Origin: Scytonematopsis contorta HA4267-MV1
Lineage (GTDB): Bacteria > Cyanobacteriota > Cyanobacteriia > Cyanobacteriales > Nostocaceae
Assembly (NCBI GenBank): GCA_019359035.1
Contig: JAHHIC010000051.1
Coordinates: 30,146-94,145, forward strand
Direction: 5' to 3'
Length of the DNA stretch: 64,000 nt
The notes beneath the pieces were generated by a model. The model was not told where the DNA came from. It did no database searches and was given only the letters and a program-made list of their open reading frames with translations. Shown one piece after another: positions 45,598-54,416 of the stretch; within the stretch, counting starts at the first letter, position 1; every line of letters starts with the position of its first letter. Position numbers and translations under genes: made by a program.

Positions 45598-46125
45598 ATG
45601 TATCAGCAGTCAGAAAACAGTCAGCAGCCAAATTTAACACCAATGGATTTATTGTGCGATGAAAATTGGTTAAGACAAGCGGCTGATTTTGAGGATGAAG
45701 TTGGTGGTAATATTGGTGTTGGGTTAGGTTGGGATGCTCCGTTAGAGGAATTGACATTAAATCCCGAACAGTACGTCAGGTTAACAACATTGCGTATTTC
45801 TTTAAACCGAGAGATACGTTTGCTGTTGAATGATTGGAATTTAGGAACTATTACCAGCGATGTCACGCAAACTGTGCGCTCCTGTTTGTTAGCAAAATTT
45901 AAACAACCCACACCGTTGATACGCGAACGTTTGCTAAATGTTTTACAATTAGATGAGCTTTTTGGTGAGGAATTTATTTCTAACCGTGAAGTATTGCGAG
46001 AGTTAATCACGGTGATGCTGACTCCCTCTGATTGGGAAACTATTGCGACGGTTGTTGCTGATTCTGTGAAAATGCAAATTATGGGTTATGTATCATCAAA
46101 GATTATTTTAAATAAATGTTTGTAG
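45598..46125 (+). CDS. Hypothetical protein, unknown family
   Basis: 175 residues, preceded by AAGGGG as ribosome-binding site 7 nt before the ATG. No signal peptide or membrane segment. The N-terminus is polar (QQSENSQQPNLTPMDLLCDE); the middle is mixed alpha-helical (LTTLRISLNREIRLLLNDWN, LIRERLLNVLQLDELFGEEF). I do not recognise it. It lies among decayed genes between two NLRs, on the opposite strand; the end may be truncated (SSKIILNKCL). A role in the NLR island cannot be shown. Confidence 0.6.
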   Translation: MYQQSENSQQPNLTPMDLLCDENWLRQAADFEDEVGGNIGVGLGWDAPLEELTLNPEQYVRLTTLRISLNREIRLLLNDWNLGTITSDVTQTVRSCLLAKFKQPTPLIRERLLNVLQLDELFGEEFISNREVLRELITVMLTPSDWETIATVVADSVKMQIMGYVSSKIILNKCL

Positions 46126-46330
46126 CGAGCGATTAATTGAATTGCTCACAACCTCGATTACTGGTTGTTTTTTTGTTGTTTAAAAACGACAGGTAGGGGA
46201 TTTGGGGTTGGTTAAGGGCTTAATTTGGTTAGTAAATAAACAATTGCTGGGGGAGTTGGACTGGTAAAGAGGGGAAGTTTTAATCGTTTATTGTTTGTTG
46301 TTGGTTGGAATTTCTCTCTTTAATAATATT

Positions 46331-49300
46331 TTAAGACCACCAGCGAGCGACATCATTAATGGCGGTTGCGATTTCCATTATTGCATCTTTGCCGCCTAGT
46401 TGATAGATTACTGGTGTTAAAGTCTTTATACTCGATTGAAATTCTTCGCGCTCTAGTTTCGATAAAGTGGTTTTTGTTATTTCTAACCACATATTGTATA
46501 CATCTTGATTTGGTTTGTTTGATGATATGGTTTTGAGTAAAGGACTTAGAACCTTAGCGCGTTCTTTTTCGTCTTGAATTTGACGTGCTGCTTCTAATGC
46601 TTTATTGTATAGATTTTGTGATGAGAATCTCTCAGCTAAAGAAAAGAGAGTTTTAGCGCGATAATATTCATTTTGAACTTGGCTTGCTATTTCTAATGTT
46701 TCTTCGTAAAAATTTTCCGGTAATTTTTTAGCTAAAGAAGAAATAACAATAACACGATACTCTTCAAACTGAATTAAACGTGCTGTTTCTAATGCTTCAT
46801 TATATAATTTTCTCGATGATGATTTCTCAGCTAAAGTAGAAAGAATATTAGCGCGATAAAATTCATCCTGAATTCGATGTGCTATTTCTAATGCTTCTTC
46901 ATACAAGTTTTCTAATTGCAACTTTTCTGCTAAACATGAGAAAACATAACCACGGTAATATTCATCTTGAATTTGACGCGCTGTCTCTAACACTTCTTTA
47001 TGCAAATTTTCCGGTAAACTTTTAGCTAAAGAGAAGATAACATCAGCACGATAAGACTCATTTTGAATTCGACATGCTGTTTCTAATGCTTCTTTATACA
47101 AATCTCCCGACTCTAACTTTTCCGCTAAACATGATAAAATGCAAGCACGAAAATATTCATCCTGAATTTGACGCGCTATTTCTAATGCTTCGTTGTACAA
47201 ATCTATCGACTGTAATTTTTCAGCTAAAGGTAAGAGAACATTAGCACGAGAATATTCATCTCGAATTTGACGCGCTGTTGTTAATGCTCCTTTATACAAA
47301 TCTTCCGACTGTAATTTTTCACCTAAAAATAAGAGAACATTAGCATGAGAATATTCATCGTGAATTTGGCGTGCTATTTCTAATGCTTCTTTATACAAAT
47401 CTATCGACTGAAATTTTTCAGCTAAAGATAAGAGAACATTAATGCGATAATATTCACGTTGTATTTGACATAATGTTTCTAATATTTTATCGCATAAATT
47501 TGACGATAATTTCTCAGCTAAAGATGAAAGGACATTAGCACGATTATATTCATCGTGAATTTGAAATGCTATTTCTAATGCTTCTCTCTGCAAATTTTCT
47601 GGTAATTTTTTAGCTAAAGACGAGATAATTTTAGCACGATTTTCTTCATTTTTAATTTGGTGTGCTGCTTCTAATACTTCTCCGTATAAATTTTCTGGCA
47701 GTTTTTCAGCTAAAGACGAGATAGCTAAAGCACGAAAGTTTTCATCGTGAATTTGATGTGCTATTTCTAACGCTTTTTTATACAAATTTTCTGGTAATTT
47801 TTTAGCTAAAAACGAGAGAGCTAAAGCGCGAGATTGTTCATCATGAATTTGAAGTACTGTTTCTAATGCTTCAAAATATAAATTTGATGATGAAAACTTT
47901 ATAGCTAAAAATGAGAGAATATTAGTGCGAGAAGATTCCGACTTTATTTGACGTGCTGTTTCTAATGCTTCAAAATCCAAATTGGACTCTGGTAGTTTTT
48001 CTACTAAAGATGAGAGAACTAAAGCACGACTATGTTCATTCCGAATTTGACGCGCTATTTCTAATGCTTCATTGTACAAATCTATCGACTGTAATTTTTC
48101 AGCTATAGATAAGATAACATTAGCACGAGAATATTCATCCCAAATTTGACGCGCTGTTTCTAATATTTCATTGTACAAATCTATCGACTGTAATTTTTCA
48201 GCTATAGATAAGATAACATTAGCACGAGAATACTTATCCTCAATTTGACGCGCTATTTCTAATGCTTGACAGTACAAGCTTTCTGGTAATTTTGGTATTA
48301 AAGACAAAATAAAATCACTGCGATAAGATTCAAACTTAATTTGATTTGCTATCTTTAATGCTTTCTCGCACAAGTTTTCCGGTAAATTTTTAGCTAAAGA
48401 TAACAGAACCTCATCATGATGTCTTTCGTCCTTAATTTGACATGCTATGTCTAATGCTTGATTGTACAATTCTTTTGGTAATTTTGATGCGAAATCTAAG
48501 AGAAAGTCAGCACAGTGTCTTTTATCTTCATTTCTATGTATTGTTTCTAATAGTATCTGCGATGCTTGCTTTTTTAAATTCTCTGGTAAATAATCAAATA
48601 GTGCGATTAATGTGTTTACTTTATCTTGTAAAAATTGTTTTCGCAAAGCATAAGCTAACCCTTGCTCAGGTTTCCAATATTCACTTTTTACCAACGCAGC
48701 CAGCAATTTTTCTGGTATACTTGCTGATAAACTATTTAAAGAAGCAATTATCAAGCCATAGCGACATTGTAAGCTGATAACTCGTGATGGCTTTTTCTCA
48801 AAATCAGCTTCTGTTAATTCCCAAGCGCGTGCAACATCCTTTAAATAACCTGCTGTTTGTCCTAATTTCTCGCGTATTTCATGCCAAGCATTACTCCCAT
48901 TACTGGATTCTTCGCGCAATAGCTGGTGAATTTCTTCTATTTTACCTGCTTTCTCCAAATGCCAAACTAAATATTGATGAATATAGCCATCATCTGGTAA
49001 AGTATGCCAATGATTATTCTCTATTAGCTGTTGATATCTATCTAGCAGTTGAGCGTGAGCATCTGACCAGTTTATCCCTAACCCAATTAAATCACCTTGA
49101 CGCTTGGGTTTTTGGGGTGAGGTTAGTAAATTTCTGGCTAAATCGTGGAATAAGTCGTGTAATCTATAAGTTATTGTACCGTCAGCAAGGGGTACGCCAG
49201 GTAATAGCAAAGCTTGACTGCGTAAATACTCTAAAATATCCTCCGCATCTCTTTCGTCCATATCCCAAAGCGTCGCTGTCATTTTGTGAGTAATGCTAGC

Positions 49301-50410
49301 ATCTTCTGGTAACACACCCAACCACACAAAACACTCTCTGTCATTTTCTCCTAACCACTTGACGCTAAGATTTAACGACGCTTGTAAACTGAGCTTTTTT
49401 AATTTCTCTTCGTCAACAACACCTCTGACACCTGAATCTTGCAATGTTTTTAACCGAGCGATTTCTTGCTTGATATCTTTAATTAAATCTTCCCATTTTT
49501 TACCATTTGCAACTTTTACTGCTGCTAATCCTAATGCTAATGGTAAATAACCAACAGCTAAAGCTAATGCTTTTGCTGACTCCTTTTCACTGTCTTCTAG
49601 TTGCTTCCCTTGTACTTTAATTTTTTTGCTCAATAACTCCAACGCTTGTTCTTCACTCATTACATCGAGGGAATAGGTGTTAGCACCAAGAAAATTCCCT
49701 ACTGACGCATCGCGGGTTGTCACCAGCATACAGCAGCGTGCGCTACCAACTTTAAATGCTTCGACATGTTCCCAGCCGTTATTTTTGTCTACCCAAGCGT
49801 CGTCAACCACTAACAACATTGCTTTGTCTAAAAGAAGCGATCGCAAATGTTGAGAAGCACCATGTACGTCAGTGACGGGATAATTATAATCTCCCAAACT
49901 TCGCACCCAGCTACTTAAAAGCGAGAGTACATCAGGTTCTTGACCTAAAGTCGCCCACAGTATACCATCGCTAAAATGGTTTTGAACATCAGAGTCATGC
50001 GTTAAAGCGATTGCTAAGGTTGATTTACCCACCGAACCTAAACCGTGAATAGCGCTAACTACTAAAGTTTGACTGTTAGCTAACAATCTCTGTTTTAAAT
50101 CCCCGCTAACTTCCGGACGGTCAACATAGTATTCTAGTAGAGTTAGGACTGGAAATATTCTTGGTTTTTCTGGCTTATTGCCATCTGGAGCGTTAGGCGT
50201 ATAGTTGTGATTTATGATAATTTTTTCTGCGATATGAACCGTTCCACCTTCAACCTTAGTTTGCCAAGTTTTAGCATTATCTCGGCTACTTGCGGTCATG
50301 CTATTATCTTCTTGATTTTTATTCTCCTGAATCGCCTGCATTCCACTACCAAGCGACAATTTATCCGCTTGTTGCTCAATTCCTGATTTTGGCTGACTCT
50401 CGTTTTCCAT
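46331..50410 (-). CDS. NLR-like NB-ARC ATPase with about 20 diverged helical repeats
   Basis: 1359 residues, a close paralogue of the 1440-residue NLR: same start (MENESQPKSGIEQQAD), tag at 44-62 (DNAKTWQTKVEGGTVHIAE), Walker A GLGSVGKS (123-130), Walker B LLVVDDAW, LVTTRD, and the same C-terminal cap ending WWS. The repeats (about 640-1270) follow the same 32-34-residue plan (ETARQIQDEYYRGYVFSCLA type) but differ from each other far more, so they look older and not recently homogenised. TATACGGAATT lies 49 nt upstream of the ATG. No effector gene lies directly downstream on its strand; it may act with the CHAT protease at 38713 or with a lost partner. Confidence 0.88.
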   Translation of the reverse strand: MENESQPKSGIEQQADKLSLGSGMQAIQENKNQEDNSMTASSRDNAKTWQTKVEGGTVHIAEKIIINHNYTPNAPDGNKPEKPRIFPVLTLLEYYVDRPEVSGDLKQRLLANSQTLVVSAIHGLGSVGKSTLAIALTHDSDVQNHFSDGILWATLGQEPDVLSLLSSWVRSLGDYNYPVTDVHGASQHLRSLLLDKAMLLVVDDAWVDKNNGWEHVEAFKVGSARCCMLVTTRDASVGNFLGANTYSLDVMSEEQALELLSKKIKVQGKQLEDSEKESAKALALAVGYLPLALGLAAVKVANGKKWEDLIKDIKQEIARLKTLQDSGVRGVVDEEKLKKLSLQASLNLSVKWLGENDRECFVWLGVLPEDASITHKMTATLWDMDERDAEDILEYLRSQALLLPGVPLADGTITYRLHDLFHDLARNLLTSPQKPKRQGDLIGLGINWSDAHAQLLDRYQQLIENNHWHTLPDDGYIHQYLVWHLEKAGKIEEIHQLLREESSNGSNAWHEIREKLGQTAGYLKDVARAWELTEADFEKKPSRVISLQCRYGLIIASLNSLSASIPEKLLAALVKSEYWKPEQGLAYALRKQFLQDKVNTLIALFDYLPENLKKQASQILLETIHRNEDKRHCADFLLDFASKLPKELYNQALDIACQIKDERHHDEVLLSLAKNLPENLCEKALKIANQIKFESYRSDFILSLIPKLPESLYCQALEIARQIEDKYSRANVILSIAEKLQSIDLYNEILETARQIWDEYSRANVILSIAEKLQSIDLYNEALEIARQIRNEHSRALVLSSLVEKLPESNLDFEALETARQIKSESSRTNILSFLAIKFSSSNLYFEALETVLQIHDEQSRALALSFLAKKLPENLYKKALEIAHQIHDENFRALAISSLAEKLPENLYGEVLEAAHQIKNEENRAKIISSLAKKLPENLQREALEIAFQIHDEYNRANVLSSLAEKLSSNLCDKILETLCQIQREYYRINVLLSLAEKFQSIDLYKEALEIARQIHDEYSHANVLLFLGEKLQSEDLYKGALTTARQIRDEYSRANVLLPLAEKLQSIDLYNEALEIARQIQDEYFRACILSCLAEKLESGDLYKEALETACRIQNESYRADVIFSLAKSLPENLHKEVLETARQIQDEYYRGYVFSCLAEKLQLENLYEEALEIAHRIQDEFYRANILSTLAEKSSSRKLYNEALETARLIQFEEYRVIVISSLAKKLPENFYEETLEIASQVQNEYYRAKTLFSLAERFSSQNLYNKALEAARQIQDEKERAKVLSPLLKTISSNKPNQDVYNMWLEITKTTLSKLEREEFQSSIKTLTPVIYQLGGKDAIMEIATAINDVARWWS

Positions 50411-50459
50411 TTCAACATTACTCAGGCGATTTCTGTAATTCTACATGGTAGGTGCGCGT

Positions 50460-50471
50460 AATTCCGTATAA
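50460..50471 (-). promoter_or_regulatory. CGGAATT element upstream of the 1359-residue NLR gene
   Basis: The minus strand reads TTATACGGAATT and ends 49 nt before the ATG at 50410. It is nearly identical in sequence and distance to the element before the 44324 gene. Confidence 0.5.
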
Positions 50472-50879
50472 TGATTATAAAAAACGCAAAAATTACCAAA
50501 CTCATTCGCCAGAAACAAAGATAAAGAAGTGAAACAATACGCCGATTGTTGGTGCATATTTAACGAAATACTACCTGACATGTTGCGCCTCTAAAAATTA
50601 ATGTCATAATCGTAATTTAGATATAATCGCCCCTTTCCACAACCGCCAGAGAATAAATTCTCTGTCTAATAGCGAAAGTCCTCTTAAGAGGACTAGGAAA
50701 AGTTTTTGCTTTCCTAACATTAGCTTGAAATTGTTGGGTTGCGCTATCGCTTAACCCAACCTACGAAAGTTTAATTCTTGACCGTTTGGTGTATACTTCA
50801 CAAAATTAAACCCGGTTATTATTACTGTGTATAGCGAGCGCGCATCTTGTACTGAAAAATACTGAAAAAATCGTAACTG

Positions 50880-50890
50880 TTTCCGGAATT
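50880..50890 (+). promoter_or_regulatory. TTTCCGGAATT element upstream of the small partner gene
   Basis: It ends 51 nt before the ATG at 50942 and is followed by GGTATCATATGG, a -10-like region shared with the gene fragment leader at 60267. TTCCGGAA is a perfect 8-bp palindrome. Confidence 0.5.
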
Positions 50891-50941
50891 GACCGCATCC
50901 GGTAGGTATCATATGGTTGTACTCGATTGCCGTAGTATCCT

Positions 50942-51358
50942 ATGGAACCATTAACCGCTAGCGTCATTGTCACTTTAGCTTTTACCAAAATCTTTGAGAA
51001 AACTATCGAGAAGTTTACCGAGTCAGCGCTTTCTCAAATGGATGAGTTGCGAAAGAGGATTTGGGACAAGTTTCGCGGTAACGTTAAGGTAGAGACTGCG
51101 CTCAAAGCCACAGAAAAGGGTTCAAAGAAAGATTTAGATACCGTCGCTGCTTACCTACAAGTATTAATGCACGAAGAACCAGACTTTGCTGAGGAAATCC
51201 GTACGCTTGCTAAAGAAATTAAAGTAGGTCAGAAGCAAAATAATAGTAACATGACCCAGAATAACAGTGATAATGCCAAAGGTTGGCAAACAAAAGTTAA
51301 TGCTGGAACTGCTTATATAGGAGAAGTTACCGTCCATCAATCATCATCCAATTCTTAA
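50942..51358 (+). CDS. Small NLR partner: adaptor domain plus C-terminal signalling tag
   Basis: 138 residues. Residues 8-95 (IVTLAFTKIFEKTIEKFTES, DELRKRIWDKF, DFAEEIRTLAKEIKVG) match residues 213-305 of the CHAT protease at 38713, and residues 105-128 (TQNN then DNAKGWQTKVNAGTAYIGE) match its terminal tag. It is thus the CHAT protein without its protease. It lies 12 bp upstream of the NB-ARC/TPR gene and is surely co-transcribed. Possible roles: adaptor bridging NLR and effector, or a decoy/inhibitor competing for the tag. The function of the domain is unknown. A truncated duplicate lies at 54261. Confidence 0.78.
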   Translation: MEPLTASVIVTLAFTKIFEKTIEKFTESALSQMDELRKRIWDKFRGNVKVETALKATEKGSKKDLDTVAAYLQVLMHEEPDFAEEIRTLAKEIKVGQKQNNSNMTQNNSDNAKGWQTKVNAGTAYIGEVTVHQSSSNS

Positions 51359-51370
51359 AGGTGTTTTGGT

Positions 51371-53770
51371 ATGATGAATCAAGATAACAGAGATAACGCT
51401 AAAGGTTGGCAAACTAATGCTGAAAACAGTACATTGTACAATGCTGAAAACATAACTATAAATCATCAACTAAACCATCAACCCAAAAAAACCATCAAAC
51501 CCGTCAAATATATTCCCCCTCAAGGAGCAAAGAATTTTATTGGACGTTCTCAAGAACTTGCTAAAATTCACTCTCTACTTTACAAACAAAAACACACCGT
51601 CGCGATATCGGCTGTCGGGGGGATGGGGGGTATTGGGAAAACAGAGTTAGCGATAAAATACGCGCATCAGTACCAAGATTATTATACTGGAGGTATTTGC
51701 TGGTTATACGCAGCTAGCGGAAATTTAGCAACAGAAATTATTCAATTTGCTCAAACTTACTTAGAATTAAAAGTACCTCAAAAAGACATTAAAGGAAATC
51801 CTCTTGGTATTAATCAACAAGTCGCTTGGTGTTGGCAAAATTGGCAACCATCAGATGGGTTAGTATTGGTAATATTCGACGATGTAGATAACAAAGAAAA
51901 CTGGAGCACGCTTTTGCCAAAAAATGACCGCTTTAGGGTTTTGGCGACAACCAGATTGGAAAGCTTTGATGGTAATATCAGGAAAATAGCGCTCGATGTC
52001 TTTTCCCTCGACGAAGCTTTGGAAATATTAATCAATATGGTTGGTTCTAGGAAGGTAAATAGAGAACTAGAAACAGCCAAAGAACTATGTAAATTGTTTA
52101 ATTATTTACCCCTAGGTGTGGAATTAGCTGGAAGGTATATAGATAATAAACCTCCTCATGTTACCTTAGCAGATATTTTAAAGGAGTTGAAACAGCAGCA
52201 AACACAATCAGCAAAAAATTCTCTTCAAAAAAACATAATAGAAGCACAATCCACTGTCAAAGCTGCGTTTGAGTTAAGTTGGCTTCAATTATCCGAACAA
52301 ACGCAGAAAATAGCAGCGATTTTAAGTTTATTTACAGAGAATATTTTTGCATGGTCGTGGGTAGAATCTATCGCTAATTCTCTCAATTTCCATCAAGATA
52401 ATGTGGGGGAAGCGTTAGAGCAACTTTATCAGCGACATTTAGTTAGTGCGATAGAAGAAGAAGATACGTATTACTATAAGCTTCATCCTTTAATTTGCGA
52501 GTTTTTGCGAGAAAAGTTAGCAGGGTTTGCAGAAGCTGATGAGTTGAAAAGAGCGTTTGTTAATCATTTTATAGCAGTAGCGAAAAAAATTCCCAAATCA
52601 GCAACCCTAGAAGATATCGCGAAGGTAAAAAATGCAGTTCCTCATTTAGCGGAAATCGCAGAGAATTTAATAGAGAACGTTAGCGATGAGGATTTATATT
52701 GGGCTTTTGTTGGCTTAAATAGATTTTACAACGCACAGGGTTTGTATGAATTAGCATTACCTTGGTCTGAGCAATTTGTATCTGTGGTAAAATCTCGCTT
52801 GGGAGAAAATCATCCCGACTATGCTCAAAGCTTAAACAATTTAGCTAATCTCTACTACGACCAAGGGAAGTATGATGAAGCAGAACCCCTTTATCGAGAA
52901 GCTTTGTCGTTAAGAAAACGCATACTCGGAGAAAATCATCCTGACTATGCTCAAAGCTTAAACAATTTAGCTAATCTCTACTACGACCAAGGGAAGTATG
53001 ATGAAGCAGAACCCCTTTATCGAGAAACTTTATCGTTAAGAAAACGCATACTCGGAGAAAATCATCCTGACTATGCTCAAAGCTTAAACAATTTAGCTTC
53101 TCTCTACTACAACCAAGGGAAGTATGATGAAGCAGAACCCCTTTATCGACAAGCTTTGGAGTTATATAAACGCATACTCGGAGAAAATCATCCTGACTAT
53201 GCTCAAAGCTTGAACAATTTAGCTTCTCTCTACAGAAGCCAAGGGAAGTATGATGAAGCAGAACCCCTTTATCGACAAGCTTTGGAGTTAAGAAAACGCA
53301 TACTTGGAGAAAATCATCCTGACTATGCTCAAAGCTTGAACAATTTAGCTTCTCTCTACAGAAGCCAAGGGAAGTATGATGAAGCAGAACCCCTTTATCG
53401 ACAAGCTTTGGAGTTAAGAAAACGCATACTTGGAGAAAATCATCCTGACTATGCTCAAAGCTTGAACAATTTAGCTTCTCTCTACAGAAGCCAAGGGAAG
53501 TATGATGAAGCAGAACCCCTTTATCGACAAGCTTTGGAGTTAAAAAAACGCATACTTGGAGAAAATCATCCCAGCTATGCTACTAGCTTAAACAATTTAG
53601 CTTTTCTCTACAGAAGCCAAGGGAAGTATGATGAAGCAGAACCCCTTTATCGACAAGCTTTGGATATCTACGAGCAACGATTAGGTTCAAATCACCCTTA
53701 TACAAATAATTGTCGTCGAAATCTGGAAAATCTCCGCTCTAAAATGAACTCTAACAATTCTACACAATAA
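51371..53770 (+). CDS. NLR-like NB-ARC ATPase with C-terminal TPR repeats
   Basis: 799 residues. The N-terminal tag variant (6-19: NRDNAKGWQTNAEN) is followed by NB-ARC: GAKNFIGRSQELAKI, Walker A GMGGIGKT (84-91), Walker B LVIFDDVD, ATTR sensor and LPLGVELAG (GxP-like). Then a winged-helix region and, from about residue 475, one diverged and seven near-identical 42-residue TPR units (YDEAEPLYRQALELRKRILG, ENHPDYAQSLNNLASLY), as in kinesin-light-chain-type NLRs. The TPRs should sense a ligand, the NB-ARC should oligomerise and the tag should recruit a partner. Upstream gene 12 bp away encodes the tag-bearing adaptor. Confidence 0.9.
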   Translation: MMNQDNRDNAKGWQTNAENSTLYNAENITINHQLNHQPKKTIKPVKYIPPQGAKNFIGRSQELAKIHSLLYKQKHTVAISAVGGMGGIGKTELAIKYAHQYQDYYTGGICWLYAASGNLATEIIQFAQTYLELKVPQKDIKGNPLGINQQVAWCWQNWQPSDGLVLVIFDDVDNKENWSTLLPKNDRFRVLATTRLESFDGNIRKIALDVFSLDEALEILINMVGSRKVNRELETAKELCKLFNYLPLGVELAGRYIDNKPPHVTLADILKELKQQQTQSAKNSLQKNIIEAQSTVKAAFELSWLQLSEQTQKIAAILSLFTENIFAWSWVESIANSLNFHQDNVGEALEQLYQRHLVSAIEEEDTYYYKLHPLICEFLREKLAGFAEADELKRAFVNHFIAVAKKIPKSATLEDIAKVKNAVPHLAEIAENLIENVSDEDLYWAFVGLNRFYNAQGLYELALPWSEQFVSVVKSRLGENHPDYAQSLNNLANLYYDQGKYDEAEPLYREALSLRKRILGENHPDYAQSLNNLANLYYDQGKYDEAEPLYRETLSLRKRILGENHPDYAQSLNNLASLYYNQGKYDEAEPLYRQALELYKRILGENHPDYAQSLNNLASLYRSQGKYDEAEPLYRQALELRKRILGENHPDYAQSLNNLASLYRSQGKYDEAEPLYRQALELRKRILGENHPDYAQSLNNLASLYRSQGKYDEAEPLYRQALELKKRILGENHPSYATSLNNLAFLYRSQGKYDEAEPLYRQALDIYEQRLGSNHPYTNNCRRNLENLRSKMNSNNSTQ
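52797..53690 (+). repeat. Coding tandem array of 126-bp TPR units
   Basis: Seven copies of a 126-bp unit with anchors GAAAATCATCCTGACTATGC and AAGTATGATGAAGCAGAACC. Units 4 and 5 are practically identical at the DNA level, silent sites included, which indicates recent duplication or gene conversion. Confidence 0.85.
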
Positions 53771-54260
53771 CCACCAACACAAAATCTGTGGAGCGCCATT
53801 ACCAACAAAATCTCATCTTTTTTCTCTTAATTTTCCCCTCTCCTTATAAACACACCCTATTTATCCCCAGGTTAATTAACCGGATGTGGTTGTCGCTAAA
53901 TTTCGCTCCGCGATGAGGAGTTGCGGCGAACCTAGGTATTATTATTATCATAAACGGCTGTATACTTTGATATATAAGGCTTCAATTTTTAGCCCAATTT
54001 GCAAAATCACGAAAAATCAAGTAAGGACACAACATATTGCGTCCCTACACCCAAACGATAATGATAACGCCTACACTCGCCACGACACCTCATTAAAACT
54101 CGAAATTTACCAAGAAACCCCCAACAATCTAAAAATCACCCTCTTTGTATCCAAACCCACGACAATTTCGTCAAAAATACGGAAAAATGTAGTTATCATT
54201 TCTGGAATTTCCACCATCAAGCAAGTAGCATATACTTGTCCTCGCTTGGTATAGCATTCT
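53771..54260. other. Gene-free stretch between two NLR units
   Basis: 490 bp. It has part of a dispersed GGACACAACATATTGCGTCC repeat (54026-54048) and the leader of the truncated partner gene. The 122-codon frame at 53886-54254 has no sensible composition. Confidence 0.5.
54199..54209 (+). promoter_or_regulatory. TTTCTGGAATT element upstream of the truncated partner gene
   Basis: It ends 51 nt before the ATG at 54261, the same distance as for the intact partner at 50942. One base differs from TTTCCGGAATT. It probably drives the NLR at 54417. Confidence 0.45.
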
Positions 54261-54362
54261 ATGGAACCATTAACCGCTAGCGCTATTGTCACTTTAGCTT
54301 TTACGAAAATCTTTGAGAAAACCATCGAACAATTTACCGAATCAGAGCTAGTCCCTTACTAA
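54261..54362 (+). pseudogene. Truncated copy of the small NLR partner
   Basis: Starts MEPLTASAIVTLAFTKIFEK, TIEQFTESE, almost identical to the intact partner at 50942, but stops after 33 residues (LVPY). The rest of the adaptor domain and the tag are missing. The downstream NLR starts 54 nt later without its own tag, so one deletion probably removed the end of this gene and the start of the NLR. Confidence 0.75.
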
Positions 54363-54416
54363 AAATGTGGGCTAATATGGTCAATCAAAGGCTGTAAAAG
54401 TCTATTTATAAACAAG

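Larger units (their letters stand above)
50411..50941. other. Divergent intergenic region between two NLR units
   Basis: 531 bp without a gene. It contains the CGGAATT-type element of the leftward NLR (50460-50471) and that of the rightward unit (50880-50890). The middle has a CTCTTAAGAG dyad near 50691. Confidence 0.55.

Noticed and set aside
52797..53690. Direct repeats at regular spacing resembling a CRISPR or minisatellite array
   Set aside because: The 126-bp period encodes 42-residue TPR units in a single open frame; there are no spacer-like unique segments.
53886..54254. 122-codon plus-strand frame
   Set aside because: Contains a dispersed GGACAC...GTCC repeat and the promoter region of the truncated partner; no family resemblance.
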